From NCBI GenBank assembly GCA_042090785.1, contig JBELIP010000025.1:1-13143 (forward strand): a stretch of DNA of 13,143 bases, in the 5' to 3' direction. Numbering within the stretch: position 1 is the first letter of the stretch; every line of letters begins with the position of its first letter. A model generated the notes under the pieces. That model was not told the origin of the DNA. It made no database searches and saw only the letters and a program-made list of their open reading frames with translations. This document shows, one piece after another, positions 6,504 to 13,143 of this stretch. A program made the position numbers and the translations under genes. The stretch is from UBA7434 sp042090785 (GTDB lineage: Bacteria > Pseudomonadota > Gammaproteobacteria > Pseudomonadales > UBA7434).

Positions 6504-7643
6504 AGTGCTGATCGCAAAGTTGCGTTAATTTCTGGTGTTACCGGCCAAGACGGCTCATATCTTGTAGAACTATTACTGGGTAAGGGGTATGAGGTTCACG
6601 GTATAAAGCGTCGTTCGTCCTCTTTTAATACCAGTCGGCTTGATCATTTATTTCATTCGAGTGATGAGTATGAAGGCCGTATGTTTGTTCATTATGGCGA
6701 CCTAACAGATACATCAAACCTTATTTCGTTAGTGCAAAAAATACAGCCTGATGAAATATACAACTTGGGCGCTATGAGCCATGTTGCTGTTTCCTTTGCT
6801 TCACCTGAATATACGGCCGATGTTGATGCCTTAGGCACGTTAAGATTGTTAGAGGCCATACGTTTACTTGGCCTGGAAAAGAAAACGCGTTTTTATCAGG
6901 CATCAACTTCGGAGCTCTACGGAAAAGTACAGCAAGTTCCGCAAACAGAAACAACGCCTTTTTATCCTCGCTCACCTTATGCTGTAGCTAAACTGTATGC
7001 TCATTGGATAACGATTAATTATCGAGAGTCTTATGGCATGTTCGCTTGTAACGGTATTTTGTTTAACCATGAATCTTCACGAAGAGGTGAGACTTTTGTT
7101 TCACGCAAAATTACGCGTGGTTTAACTAATATTTGTTTAGGCAATCAAGAGGTGTTGGCGCTGGGTAATTTAGATGCCAAAAGGGACTGGGGTCATGCAA
7201 AAGATTATGTTGAAATGCAATGGCGTATGCTTCAACAAGAGGTGCCAGAGGATTTTGTTATTGCAACGGGTGTCACTCGATCGGTTCGTGAATTTGTTGA
7301 TGCGTCTGCAAGCTGTCTTGGAATTACTTTGGAATGGCATGGTTCAGGATTAGATGAAACGGCATCGGTTGTTAATGTTGATGCGTCAATAAAATCTATT
7401 TCTGGTGAGCATTTGTTGGGTAAAACTATTATTAGAGTCGATGCAAATTATTTTCGTCCAGCAGAGGTAGATTCCTTATTAGGCGATGCGTCTAAGGCTA
7501 AGAAGCAGCTGGGTTGGGAGTCAACGACTGAGTTTTCTTCAATGGTTGATGAGATGGTTTCTTATGATCTAGATAAGGCTCGTCGTTTTTTACTATTAAA
7601 AGAAAAGGGTTTTTCACTTGATCTAAGTGATGAGTGGAATTAG
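6501..7643 (+). CDS. gmd: GDP-mannose 4,6-dehydratase
   Basis: This 380-residue extended SDR enzyme converts GDP-D-mannose to GDP-4-keto-6-deoxy-mannose using bound NADP. All key elements are present: the GVTGQDG loop (12-18), the KRRSSSFNTSRLDHL segment (36-50), the NLGAMSHVAVSF stretch, catalytic T136, E138, Y160 and K164, and the C-terminal FRPAEVD (residues lining the nucleotide-sugar site) followed by LGW. Length and motifs agree closely with E. coli Gmd (about 373 aa). The start is TTG behind AAGGGG. It lies 31 bases behind the fucosyltransferase-like gene, in one apparent operon. The natural next enzyme, a GDP-fucose-synthase-like epimerase/reductase, lies 1.7 kb further on, beyond an oppositely oriented oxygenase gene. 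It converges on that gene with 20 bases between stops. Confidence 0.97.
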   Translation: MSADRKVALISGVTGQDGSYLVELLLGKGYEVHGIKRRSSSFNTSRLDHLFHSSDEYEGRMFVHYGDLTDTSNLISLVQKIQPDEIYNLGAMSHVAVSFASPEYTADVDALGTLRLLEAIRLLGLEKKTRFYQASTSELYGKVQQVPQTETTPFYPRSPYAVAKLYAHWITINYRESYGMFACNGILFNHESSRRGETFVSRKITRGLTNICLGNQEVLALGNLDAKRDWGHAKDYVEMQWRMLQQEVPEDFVIATGVTRSVREFVDASASCLGITLEWHGSGLDETASVVNVDASIKSISGEHLLGKTIIRVDANYFRPAEVDSLLGDASKAKKQLGWESTTEFSSMVDEMVSYDLDKARRFLLLKEKGFSLDLSDEWN

Positions 7644-7663
7644 TGAGTGGTTTTACAAAAAAT

Positions 7664-9037
7664 TTAAATTAACGATCCGTCAAAATTAGGGCTAACAAAG
7701 TGATAGAAACAAACTATAGCCCTATGACCTTCTGGTAATTGGTCACGCCAATGTTCAATTTGGGTGCCGCGGTATAATAAGCCGCTGCCAATGTCTAGGT
7801 TAACTGCTAAAGGCTTATTTTTCACTTGTAAGTAAATAGGCCATGGGTCAACGGCGCCACCTTTCTCATCGCACATATCAAACACTATTGATAAGTTGTA
7901 TTGGCATTGCGGGCGGTCTATGTGGCGTTCTAAAACGGCGCCGCCGAGATAGCAACCTAAATAGGCATACGAAGCCTGTAATTCTTCGCCGGTAATAAAG
8001 CTAACTAACTTTGCTAAGCGATGGTGAAGTGAGGCTGTAACGGCCTCATTGTGAATAGCCATTCGCCTATCAACTTGACCATCTCCAATAGGGCCGAAGT
8101 AATTTTTTTCTACCAACGATTTAACATGTGTTTGTAATGCCAATTGATGAACAGGGGATATGATGTCGACAAGTTGCGCATAGGCTTGTCGTTTAAACGC
8201 TACCTTGTAAATACCAAGCTTCTGCTGCCATTGTTTTTTTTGTGCTGCAACCGATGGTATTGCTAGCCGTTTTTTGGGGTCGCTAATTAATGTATTTAAT
8301 TCGGTTTCGGATAAAATAGTAGCATTGGGTAATCGGGTTCCGGCTTCGCAGGTCCAGACGATATCGGCTTGCGGTAGCTCAGGCACTTGTTTTCCAAGTA
8401 ATTGAATAACCTTGCTTGGAATTGCTTCGCCCTTCTTTTGAATAAACACTTGCTCTGCCGATGCTAGTTGCTGCGAGAGAATTGTGTCGGATATAGAGGT
8501 GCTAGGGTAGGTAGCAGCAGCAGGTGGGTCGTTAGAAATTAAAATACCTTGCTCAGTCAGCATAGCAATATCGTTATTGCTGAGGGTATTAAATGATATT
8601 TGATTTTTATTACAATGAATAGCGTTTAGCAGCCATTTTGAGGCAGTTTTAAAGCTGTCGATAACTAATGCGTGTCGTGCCGAAGGAGAGTTATGGTGGC
8701 GTACCAGCACAGTGATAGTGGCTAATACTTGAGGTTTAAAGCCAATAACTTTAACACTGTCCTCAGCTGCAGTTTTTTTTGCGTGGTCTACGCTTAGTTC
8801 AACAATGCCTTTACTTGCTAGTATTTGTGCTAGTTTGGCTGTTAACGATGCAAAAGCGATGGAGGTTTTTTGGCCAGCGGCTAGTAGCAATAGAATGTCA
8901 TGAAATTCGGGATAACGAGCAAAAGAAAAATCATGGTGATCGATAATGCGGGTCTCTTCGTTGAGGACCCTAAAGGTTGCCATTAATCGCAGCGATGGAT
9001 TAAGGTGAAGGTTGTCGCTTATAGGCGATGTTTCCAT
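7664..9037 (-). CDS. Two-part protein: winged-helix-like N-terminal half and 2OG-Fe(II) oxygenase C-terminal domain
   Basis: This is a 457-residue protein. The C-terminal domain (about 325-457) has a clear 2OG oxygenase core: H372-I373-D374 in LERHIDRPQC, the distal H429 in IEHWRDQ, and R439 ten residues later in an HRAIVCFYHF strand. The N-terminal half has two stretches that look like small helical or winged-helix units. The first (about 34-82) contains SFARYPEFHDILLLL and ends ILASKGIVEL. The second (about 145-168) ends MLTEQGILIS. This resembles PqqD- or winged-helix-like modules that present a substrate peptide to a tailoring enzyme, but the likeness is by eye only. The middle (170-325) is unassigned. 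The gene stands alone on the minus strand, inserted between gmd and the epimerase/reductase. ATG at 9035-9037 is chosen, with no good ribosome binding site; M19 is an alternative start. The substrate is unknown. Confidence 0.8.
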   Translation of the reverse strand: METSPISDNLHLNPSLRLMATFRVLNEETRIIDHHDFSFARYPEFHDILLLLAAGQKTSIAFASLTAKLAQILASKGIVELSVDHAKKTAAEDSVKVIGFKPQVLATITVLVRHHNSPSARHALVIDSFKTASKWLLNAIHCNKNQISFNTLSNNDIAMLTEQGILISNDPPAAATYPSTSISDTILSQQLASAEQVFIQKKGEAIPSKVIQLLGKQVPELPQADIVWTCEAGTRLPNATILSETELNTLISDPKKRLAIPSVAAQKKQWQQKLGIYKVAFKRQAYAQLVDIISPVHQLALQTHVKSLVEKNYFGPIGDGQVDRRMAIHNEAVTASLHHRLAKLVSFITGEELQASYAYLGCYLGGAVLERHIDRPQCQYNLSIVFDMCDEKGGAVDPWPIYLQVKNKPLAVNLDIGSGLLYRGTQIEHWRDQLPEGHRAIVCFYHFVSPNFDGSLI

Positions 9038-9226
9038 TATTAAATTCTATTATCAGTTGGTATCGTGACTAAAGTGTTATATGCGGATATGAGTAGCTAG
9101 TAACTTAACATCTGTATGTAATTATAATAGCCGTTTAATGAGGAATTGTCAGCTTGTCTTGATCATGGCATAGTTAAACTGTTTTCCAACTTTAACGACT
9201 AATAAAATACGTTTTTAAGGATCCTA

Positions 9227-9254
9227 CTAAGCTGAATAGCACAACTTAGCTTAG
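9227..9254. repeat. Inverted repeat in the divergent gap
   Basis: CTAAGCT (9227-9233) and AGCTTAG (9248-9254) are perfect complements separated by 14 bases. They lie in the 276-base gap between the divergent two-part oxygenase and epimerase/reductase genes. The repeat could be an operator or a leader hairpin; there is no T-run, so it is not a terminator. Confidence 0.35.
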
Positions 9255-9261
9255 CAGAGCC

Positions 9262-9306
9262 AAGAAGACTAAAAAGATTAAGAAGATTAAGAAGATTAAA
9301 AAAGAG
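9262..9306 (+). repeat. Tandem 9-base repeat directly before the epimerase/reductase start
   Basis: Five successive 9-base units of the type AAGAAGATT lie head to tail: two exact (9280-9288 and 9289-9297) and three with one or more changes (9262-9270, 9271-9279, 9298-9306). The array ends about 5-8 bases before the GTG/ATG start pair at 9311/9314, so it overlaps the purine-rich ribosome-binding region. It is outside any open reading frame with a start. Confidence 0.7.
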
Positions 9307-9313
9307 ACAGGTG

Positions 9314-10225
9314 ATGATTTTAGTTACGGGTGCAACAGGTTTTTTAGGTAAACGCGTGTGTCAATTACTCGAAGCGAGTAATGTTGAGTTTACCCCTACA
9401 TCAAAGAGCTTAGGCGTTGATTTGCGTAATCGCTGCGAAGCTATGGACGTGTTTGAGCAGGTGTCACCCAAATACGTACTTAACTGTGCATCCTTTGTCG
9501 GCGGTATTCAGTTTGGCCAAAAGCAGCCGGTAGAAATATTTCAACATAACTTACAAATAACACTTAACTTACTTGAGGCGTCACAAAAATTTGGCGTTAG
9601 CCGAGTCGTTAATCCTATTTCAAATTGCGCTTATCCCGGTGATGCAACGCTTTTTAAAGAAGACGAATTCTGGGATGGTCGTTTACATGAATCTGTCATG
9701 GTTTACGGTTTTGTCAGAAAAGCTTCTTGGGTAGGTGCGTGGGCTTACGCGCAACAGTACGGCCTTGATGTTATTAATATTATTTTGTCGAATATGTATG
9801 GCCCCGAAGATCATTTTGAAGCCGAGCGTTCTCATGCTTTAGGCGCGCTTATTATGAAGTTTGTAAAAGCCAAAGAGAACAATGAGCCCTATGTTGATGT
9901 TTGGGGTAGTGGCGCGCCTGTGCGTGAATGGCTGCATGTCGATGATGGAGCGCAGGCAATGGTGCGGAGTTTAGATGTTGCACCAAGTATTGAGCCTATT
10001 AATATTGGTGTCGCAAAAGGCCTATCTATATTGGCCATGGCCGAAATTATCCGCGATATTGTTGGCTACCAAGGAGAGATTAAGTTAGACCCTAGTAAGC
10101 CTGATGGTGCACTTTGCAAAACCGTTGATGGCAGCAAGGGTAAAAAACATTTTTCATGGCAGCCCGACACTGATTTTGAGCAAGGTGTTAAAGCAACAAT
10201 TGAATGGTATTTGCAAAATAAATAA
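9314..10225 (+). CDS. GDP-L-fucose-synthase-like NAD-dependent epimerase/reductase
   Basis: Numbered from GTG 9311, this 304-residue protein (303 from ATG 9314, preferred because it gives the usual MILVTGATG start) is an extended SDR. It has a GATGFLG nucleotide loop (7-13), an ISNCAYP stretch (103-109) matching the Ser-x-Cys catalytic pair of GDP-L-fucose synthase, Y132 as the catalytic Tyr, and REWLHVDD in the substrate half. With gmd it should turn GDP-mannose into GDP-L-fucose or a related 6-deoxyhexose. The usual Y-x3-K motif reads Y132-G-F-V-R136-K137, so Arg occupies the normal Lys position with Lys next to it. This family is broad, and a GDP-rhamnose, talose or other epimerase/reductase cannot be excluded. 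The cupin gene follows after 34 bases, in an apparent operon. Confidence 0.85.
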   Translation: MILVTGATGFLGKRVCQLLEASNVEFTPTSKSLGVDLRNRCEAMDVFEQVSPKYVLNCASFVGGIQFGQKQPVEIFQHNLQITLNLLEASQKFGVSRVVNPISNCAYPGDATLFKEDEFWDGRLHESVMVYGFVRKASWVGAWAYAQQYGLDVINIILSNMYGPEDHFEAERSHALGALIMKFVKAKENNEPYVDVWGSGAPVREWLHVDDGAQAMVRSLDVAPSIEPINIGVAKGLSILAMAEIIRDIVGYQGEIKLDPSKPDGALCKTVDGSKGKKHFSWQPDTDFEQGVKATIEWYLQNK

Positions 10226-10259
10226 CAAGTGAATTTAATATATTTGAGGGCAGCATAAC

Positions 10260-10667
10260 GTGGCAGTTAAAGAAGTTAAGCAAGGTGATTTAATACTGGC
10301 ACGGCATATTGCTGCTGAAGATGCTTGGCAGGATGGCTTGAGTTTTTTTTCGCCCGATGAAGATTATATTCAAGTAGGCACTTGGGGCTACGATAGTGGT
10401 AAAACGTTATTGGCGCATACTCATAATGAGGTTGCACGGAATGTCCTATGGACGCAGGAGACGCTATATATTCGTAAAGGGCGTATTTTAGTGCAGGTTT
10501 ATGACACCAACGAAAAAATAGTTGATGAATGGCAGGCTGCAGAAGGCGATATTGTTATTTTATTGCGTGGCGGTCACGGCTATCAAATCTTAGAAGATGG
10601 TACACAGGTACTTGAAGTGAAAAACGGCCCTTATGTCGGTGCGGATAAGGACCGCCGTCGTTTATAA
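10260..10667 (+). CDS. Small cupin-fold protein of a nucleotide-sugar locus
   Basis: This 135-residue single-domain protein has a cupin look: H53-x-H55 in LLAHTHNEVAR, E67 in TQETLYIRKG, and H106 in GDIVILLRGGHGYQ. These are candidate metal ligands of cupin motifs 1 and 2. It ends in a short basic tail. Related small cupins often occur beside GDP-sugar genes in polysaccharide loci, where they may isomerise or bind sugars or play a regulatory part. The exact function is not known to me. The GTG start at 10260 has GAGGG (10246-10250) nine bases upstream. It is co-directional with the epimerase/reductase, 34 bases behind it, and converges on recQ with 32 bases between stops and no visible terminator. 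Confidence 0.8.
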   Translation: MAVKEVKQGDLILARHIAAEDAWQDGLSFFSPDEDYIQVGTWGYDSGKTLLAHTHNEVARNVLWTQETLYIRKGRILVQVYDTNEKIVDEWQAAEGDIVILLRGGHGYQILEDGTQVLEVKNGPYVGADKDRRRL

Positions 10668-10699
10668 TTTTTATCTTCGCGATTTAGAATTAAAAGAGT

Positions 10700-12583
10700 T
10701 TAAACCGATGCTAAGTGCACGTTAATCACTTTTAAAAAGGCTTCGCCAAATTTATCCAGCTTTGATTCGCCAATCCCACTTATCGATAACAGTTGATCTA
10801 AGCTGCGTGGATGGGTCTCCATAATTTCCATTAATGTGGCATCGTGAAACACCATATATGGAGGGATTCCATGTTCATCTGCAAGTGTTTTTCTGCATTC
10901 GCGTAACGCATCCCACAAAGCGCTATCTTGTTCTGATACGCCATTAGCATGTTTTTTAACAGGTTTGCTGAGCCTTGGTTCGCTAATATCTTCACGTAAT
11001 AATAATGTGACTTGCCCTTGCAGTAATTCACGTGATGCATCGGTGAGTGTGAGATTGTTGTAACGCTCGGTATCTACGCGTAATAACCCTCGAACAAGTA
11101 ATTGCCGTGTTATAGAGCGCCATTGGTTTTGCGATAAATTTACGCCTATACCATAGGTGCTTAATTTGTCGTGATTAAATTGCTCTATACGTTCAGTTTT
11201 TTTGCCGCGCAATACATCAATAACATGCCCTAGCGCAAAGCGTTGGTTAACTCGGTAGACGCAGGATAGTAACTTTTGCGCGGATTCGGTTGCATCCCAA
11301 GTTTTTGGTGGTGTTTGGCAGGTGTCACAAAAATTACAAGCAGTTGCTGCTTTACTTGATGCAGCATCTAAACTGCCTTCGCCAAAATAATTTAATAGTG
11401 GCTTTCTTCGACACTCAGTGACTTCGCACCAGCCGAGTAAGGCATCGAGTTTGCTCTTTTCGTTAAGCTTATATTCAATGCTAGCATCGGAGTTATCAAT
11501 AAACTGTGATAGCTGTACTACATCATCTAAGCCATAAATCATAAAAGCTTCGGCAGGTTCTCCATCTCGCCCTGCGCGCCCTGTTTCTTGATAATAGGAT
11601 TCAAGACTTTTGGGCAAATTCATATGTGCAACAAAGCGAACATCGGGTTTGTCTATCCCCATGCCAAAGGCGATGGTTGCCACCATAACAATGGCATCTT
11701 CGCGCAAAAAGCGAGCTTGGTTTTCTGCGCGAATATTCGCAGCTAAGCCAGCATGGTAGGGTAGTGCGGTTAAGCCCCTATCATTAAGCCAAGCAGCGGT
11801 TGATTCTACTTTTTTGCGTGAAAGGCAGTAAATGATGCCGCTCTCATCACGATGACCCGTTAAGAATTTTAGTAATTGTTTTTTCGCATCATTTTTTGCA
11901 GCTACGGCATAATGAATGTTGGGTCTGTCAAAACTGCTAATGAATTTTTTTGGCGCATTTAATTCGAGATTGTTGACAATATCGATTTGAGAACGAGGTG
12001 TAGCTGTAGCGGTTAACGCCATTCTTGGAACGTGAGGGAAGTATTGGGTTAATTGGTTAAGTAGTAGGTAATCTTGTCTAAAGTCATGCCCCCATTGCGA
12101 TACACAGTGGGCTTCGTCAATGGCGATTATGGAGATATTACATTGTCTAAGCCAGTTAAGTGTCGAAGGCTGATTAATTCGCTCAGGCGCGATATAAAGC
12201 AGATCTAACGCGCCTGCTTGCATCTGTTTAATGACCTGGGCAGTTTCTGCATCACTGAGTGTTGAGTTGAGAAACGCCGCTTTAATGCCAACTTGCATCA
12301 GTGCCGAAACCTGATCTTGCATAAGCGCTATTAGTGGTGAGATAACAATGCCGGTGCCAGGTCGAACGAGGGCAGGTATTTGGTAGCAAAGTGATTTGCC
12401 GCCGCCAGTAGGCATAATGACTAAGCTGTCTCTCCCCTCAATGGCCGATTCGATAATGGTTTGCTGTTGGCCGCGAAACTCGTTGTAACCGAAAATAGAT
12501 TCCAGTAGAGTTTGTGGTGATGAGCTATTGAGTGATGAGATATTAACGGGACCTTGTAAATCTTGAGAGTGGGGCAATGTCAT
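10700..12583 (-). CDS. recQ: ATP-dependent DNA helicase RecQ
   Basis: This superfamily 2 3'-5' helicase acts in recombination repair and at stalled forks. Numbered from the chosen start (627 aa), it has motif 0 with FRGQQQ (36-41), Walker A MPTGGGKS (57-64), the DEAH box (156-159) continuing into the aromatic-rich loop CVSQWGHDFR, and motif VI QETGRAGRDG (332-341). It also has the RecQ zinc ligands C391, C416, C419 and C422, a winged-helix (RQC) region and a C-terminal HRDC domain (about 549-620). The length is typical of proteobacterial RecQ. The start at 12581-12583 is preferred because AAGGAG (12591-12596) lies seven bases upstream; a TTG at 12616 would extend the frame by eleven residues with no such site. 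It is probably a housekeeping neighbour rather than part of the modification cluster. Confidence 0.97.
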   Translation of the reverse strand: MTLPHSQDLQGPVNISSLNSSSPQTLLESIFGYNEFRGQQQTIIESAIEGRDSLVIMPTGGGKSLCYQIPALVRPGTGIVISPLIALMQDQVSALMQVGIKAAFLNSTLSDAETAQVIKQMQAGALDLLYIAPERINQPSTLNWLRQCNISIIAIDEAHCVSQWGHDFRQDYLLLNQLTQYFPHVPRMALTATATPRSQIDIVNNLELNAPKKFISSFDRPNIHYAVAAKNDAKKQLLKFLTGHRDESGIIYCLSRKKVESTAAWLNDRGLTALPYHAGLAANIRAENQARFLREDAIVMVATIAFGMGIDKPDVRFVAHMNLPKSLESYYQETGRAGRDGEPAEAFMIYGLDDVVQLSQFIDNSDASIEYKLNEKSKLDALLGWCEVTECRRKPLLNYFGEGSLDAASSKAATACNFCDTCQTPPKTWDATESAQKLLSCVYRVNQRFALGHVIDVLRGKKTERIEQFNHDKLSTYGIGVNLSQNQWRSITRQLLVRGLLRVDTERYNNLTLTDASRELLQGQVTLLLREDISEPRLSKPVKKHANGVSEQDSALWDALRECRKTLADEHGIPPYMVFHDATLMEIMETHPRSLDQLLSISGIGESKLDKFGEAFLKVINVHLASV

Positions 12584-12590
12584 AATCATA

Positions 12591-12596
12591 CTCCTT
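12591..12596 (-). promoter_or_regulatory. recQ: Ribosome binding site deciding the recQ start
   Basis: AAGGAG on the minus strand is seven bases from the ATG at 12581-12583 and only one base from the ATG at 12587-12589, so the inner ATG is the likely start. Longer starts further out have no comparable site. Confidence 0.85.
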
Positions 12597-12750
12597 GACT
12601 GAAAAATACCGAGCAATCCTTGCTTCGGTTGTTATGTTAGGGCAGCCTTTTGACTACATCTAGTCTAAAACAGCCTGAATAATGCTAATAAATGTAATGA
12701 TAACTTCATTAATATAAGCAATATCAATACTTTACCTTTCTCAGTTCTCC

Positions 12751-12756
12751 TGTCAA
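12751..12756 (-). promoter_or_regulatory. recQ: Possible -35 element for recQ
   Basis: A perfect TTGACA on the minus strand lies about 170 bases upstream of the recQ start. At 16 bases spacing the -10 would be TAAAGT, a 4-of-6 match. This is only a weak promoter call. Confidence 0.28.
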
Positions 12757-12815
12757 CAGTTGAAAAATTGCTCTTTTTTGATACAAAAATCTGAGGTTAC
12801 AAAAGGCTCTTTATC

Positions 12816-12843
12816 TTGACAAAGATAACCAGCATGCTATTAT
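12816..12843 (+). promoter_or_regulatory. Strong sigma70 promoter for the right-edge secreted-protein gene
   Basis: A consensus -35 TTGACA (12816-12821) is followed by a 16-base spacer and TATTAT (12838-12843, 5 of 6). The -35 lies inside a small inverted repeat (TTATCTT, 12811-12817, with AAGATAA, 12822-12828), which could be an operator. The start of transcription would be near 12850, leaving a leader of about 185 bases before the ATG at 13036. Confidence 0.7.
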
Positions 12844-12910
12844 TTAATCAATGTCAGCGCTGTCACTATTTTGTTGCTGCAGATGTAAGCTAAACAATAA
12901 TTAAAAAATT

Positions 12911-13013
12911 CTGATTCTTTAACCTACTGGGAGTCAGTGCAGAAATAATAAATAAATATTTTACTCAATAATAATTAAAACATTTGATTCTTGATCCCCT
13001 TGTTAGGAATCAG
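12911..13013 (+). promoter_or_regulatory. Two related hairpin elements in the leader of the right-edge gene
   Basis: Element 1 (12911-12937) opens with CTGATTC and closes with GAGTCAG; element 2 (12984-13013) opens with TTGATTC and closes with GAATCAG. Each can form a 7-bp stem (one G-U pair each) around a loop of 13-16 bases containing CC and GG or TTAGG. The two copies are 73 bases apart and resemble each other in sequence order (TGATTCTT near the start, TCAGT at the end). Element 2 ends 10 bases before the ribosome binding site TGGAG (13024-13028). Confidence 0.5.
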
Positions 13014-13035
13014 TTAAGTAATCTGGAGAAAAATA

Positions 13036-13143
13036 ATGAATACATTAAAAACATCCGTATTAATGATGGCAATGACGACTAGTGCTTTATCAAACGCCGC
13101 GATGGTTTTTGATTACAGTGATAGAAATGTTGGGGTTTATAAC
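13036..13143 (+). CDS. Secreted protein, 5' part only (runs off the window)
   Basis: ATG at 13036 follows TGGAG (13024-13028) at a seven-base spacing. The 36 visible residues form a Sec signal peptide: a basic N-terminus with K5, a hydrophobic core (VLMMAMTTSAL) and a likely signal peptidase I site after SNA or NAA (about residues 19-22), followed by MVFDYSDRNVG. No family can be assigned from so short a piece. A strong promoter and a long structured leader suggest substantial, regulated expression. Confidence 0.8.
   Translation, partial: MNTLKTSVLMMAMTTSALSNAAMVFDYSDRNVGVYN

Larger units (their letters stand above)
12584..13035. other. recQ: Intergenic region between recQ and the right-edge gene
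   Basis: These 452 bases carry no credible gene. They hold the recQ ribosome binding site and a possible recQ -35, then the strong plus-strand promoter at 12816-12843 and the paired hairpin elements of the downstream leader. The stretch 12640-12810 is AT-rich with nothing else that I recognise. Confidence 0.6.

Noticed and set aside
9227..9254. Rho-independent terminator in the gap before the epimerase/reductase
   Set aside because: The stem is AT-rich with a 14-base loop and there is no T-run on either strand next to it.
9038..9313. A Lys/Ile-rich small peptide encoded by the 9-base repeats (KKIKKI frame)
   Set aside because: The frame has a stop upstream (TAG, 9247-9249) and no start codon between it and the repeats, and it reads out of frame into the epimerase/reductase gene.
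12911..13013. CRISPR-like or attachment-site repeat
   Set aside because: There are only two imperfect copies with internal dyad symmetry and no regular spacer array, tRNA gene or integrase nearby; leader hairpins are the simpler reading.

Overview
The window looks like a chromosomal accessory region of a moderately AT-rich Gram-negative bacterium, most likely a marine gammaproteobacterium. This is an inference. It rests on a GDP-mannose dehydratase very close in sequence to the enterobacterial enzyme, ordinary Shine-Dalgarno and sigma70-like signals, and secreted proteins with Sec signal peptides. No transposase, integrase, tRNA, rRNA or CRISPR array was seen.

Layout. Bases 1-74 are the 3' end of an unrecognised gene, followed by a perfect bidirectional terminator (127-159). 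A secreted or lipoprotein orphan lies on the minus strand (214-1092). Diverging from it is a two-gene plus-strand unit: a SEC-C/prolyl-4-hydroxylase-type 2-oxoglutarate (2OG) oxygenase and a Stf0-type sulfotransferase. Three minus-strand genes follow: a small 2OG oxygenase, an aspartyl/asparaginyl beta-hydroxylase family protein and a left-handed beta-helix O-acyltransferase. A 319-base divergent regulatory gap leads to a plus-strand pair, a protein-O-fucosyltransferase-like glycosyltransferase and gmd. A minus-strand two-part protein (winged-helix-like N-terminal half, 2OG oxygenase C-terminal half) comes next. It is followed by a plus-strand pair: a GDP-fucose-synthase-like epimerase/reductase and a cupin. 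The right edge has recQ on the minus strand and, after a long leader with a strong promoter and two related hairpins, the start of another secreted protein.

How the genes may work together. gmd plus the epimerase/reductase should convert GDP-mannose to GDP-L-fucose or a close 6-deoxyhexose. The HxRRGD glycosyltransferase could transfer this sugar. Stf0 can add sulfate from PAPS, the beta-helix enzyme can add an acyl group, and four separate Fe(II)/2OG oxygenases can place hydroxyl groups. No sugar-polymer polymerase, flippase, ABC exporter or initiating glycosyltransferase is present between 1256 and 10667. The set therefore looks less like a standard O-antigen locus and more like a decoration cassette for a protein, peptide or glycan made elsewhere. 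The combination of Asp/Asn hydroxylase, prolyl-hydroxylase-like enzyme, O-fucosyltransferase-like enzyme and sulfotransferase is the most interesting feature of the window. The substrate is not visible here.
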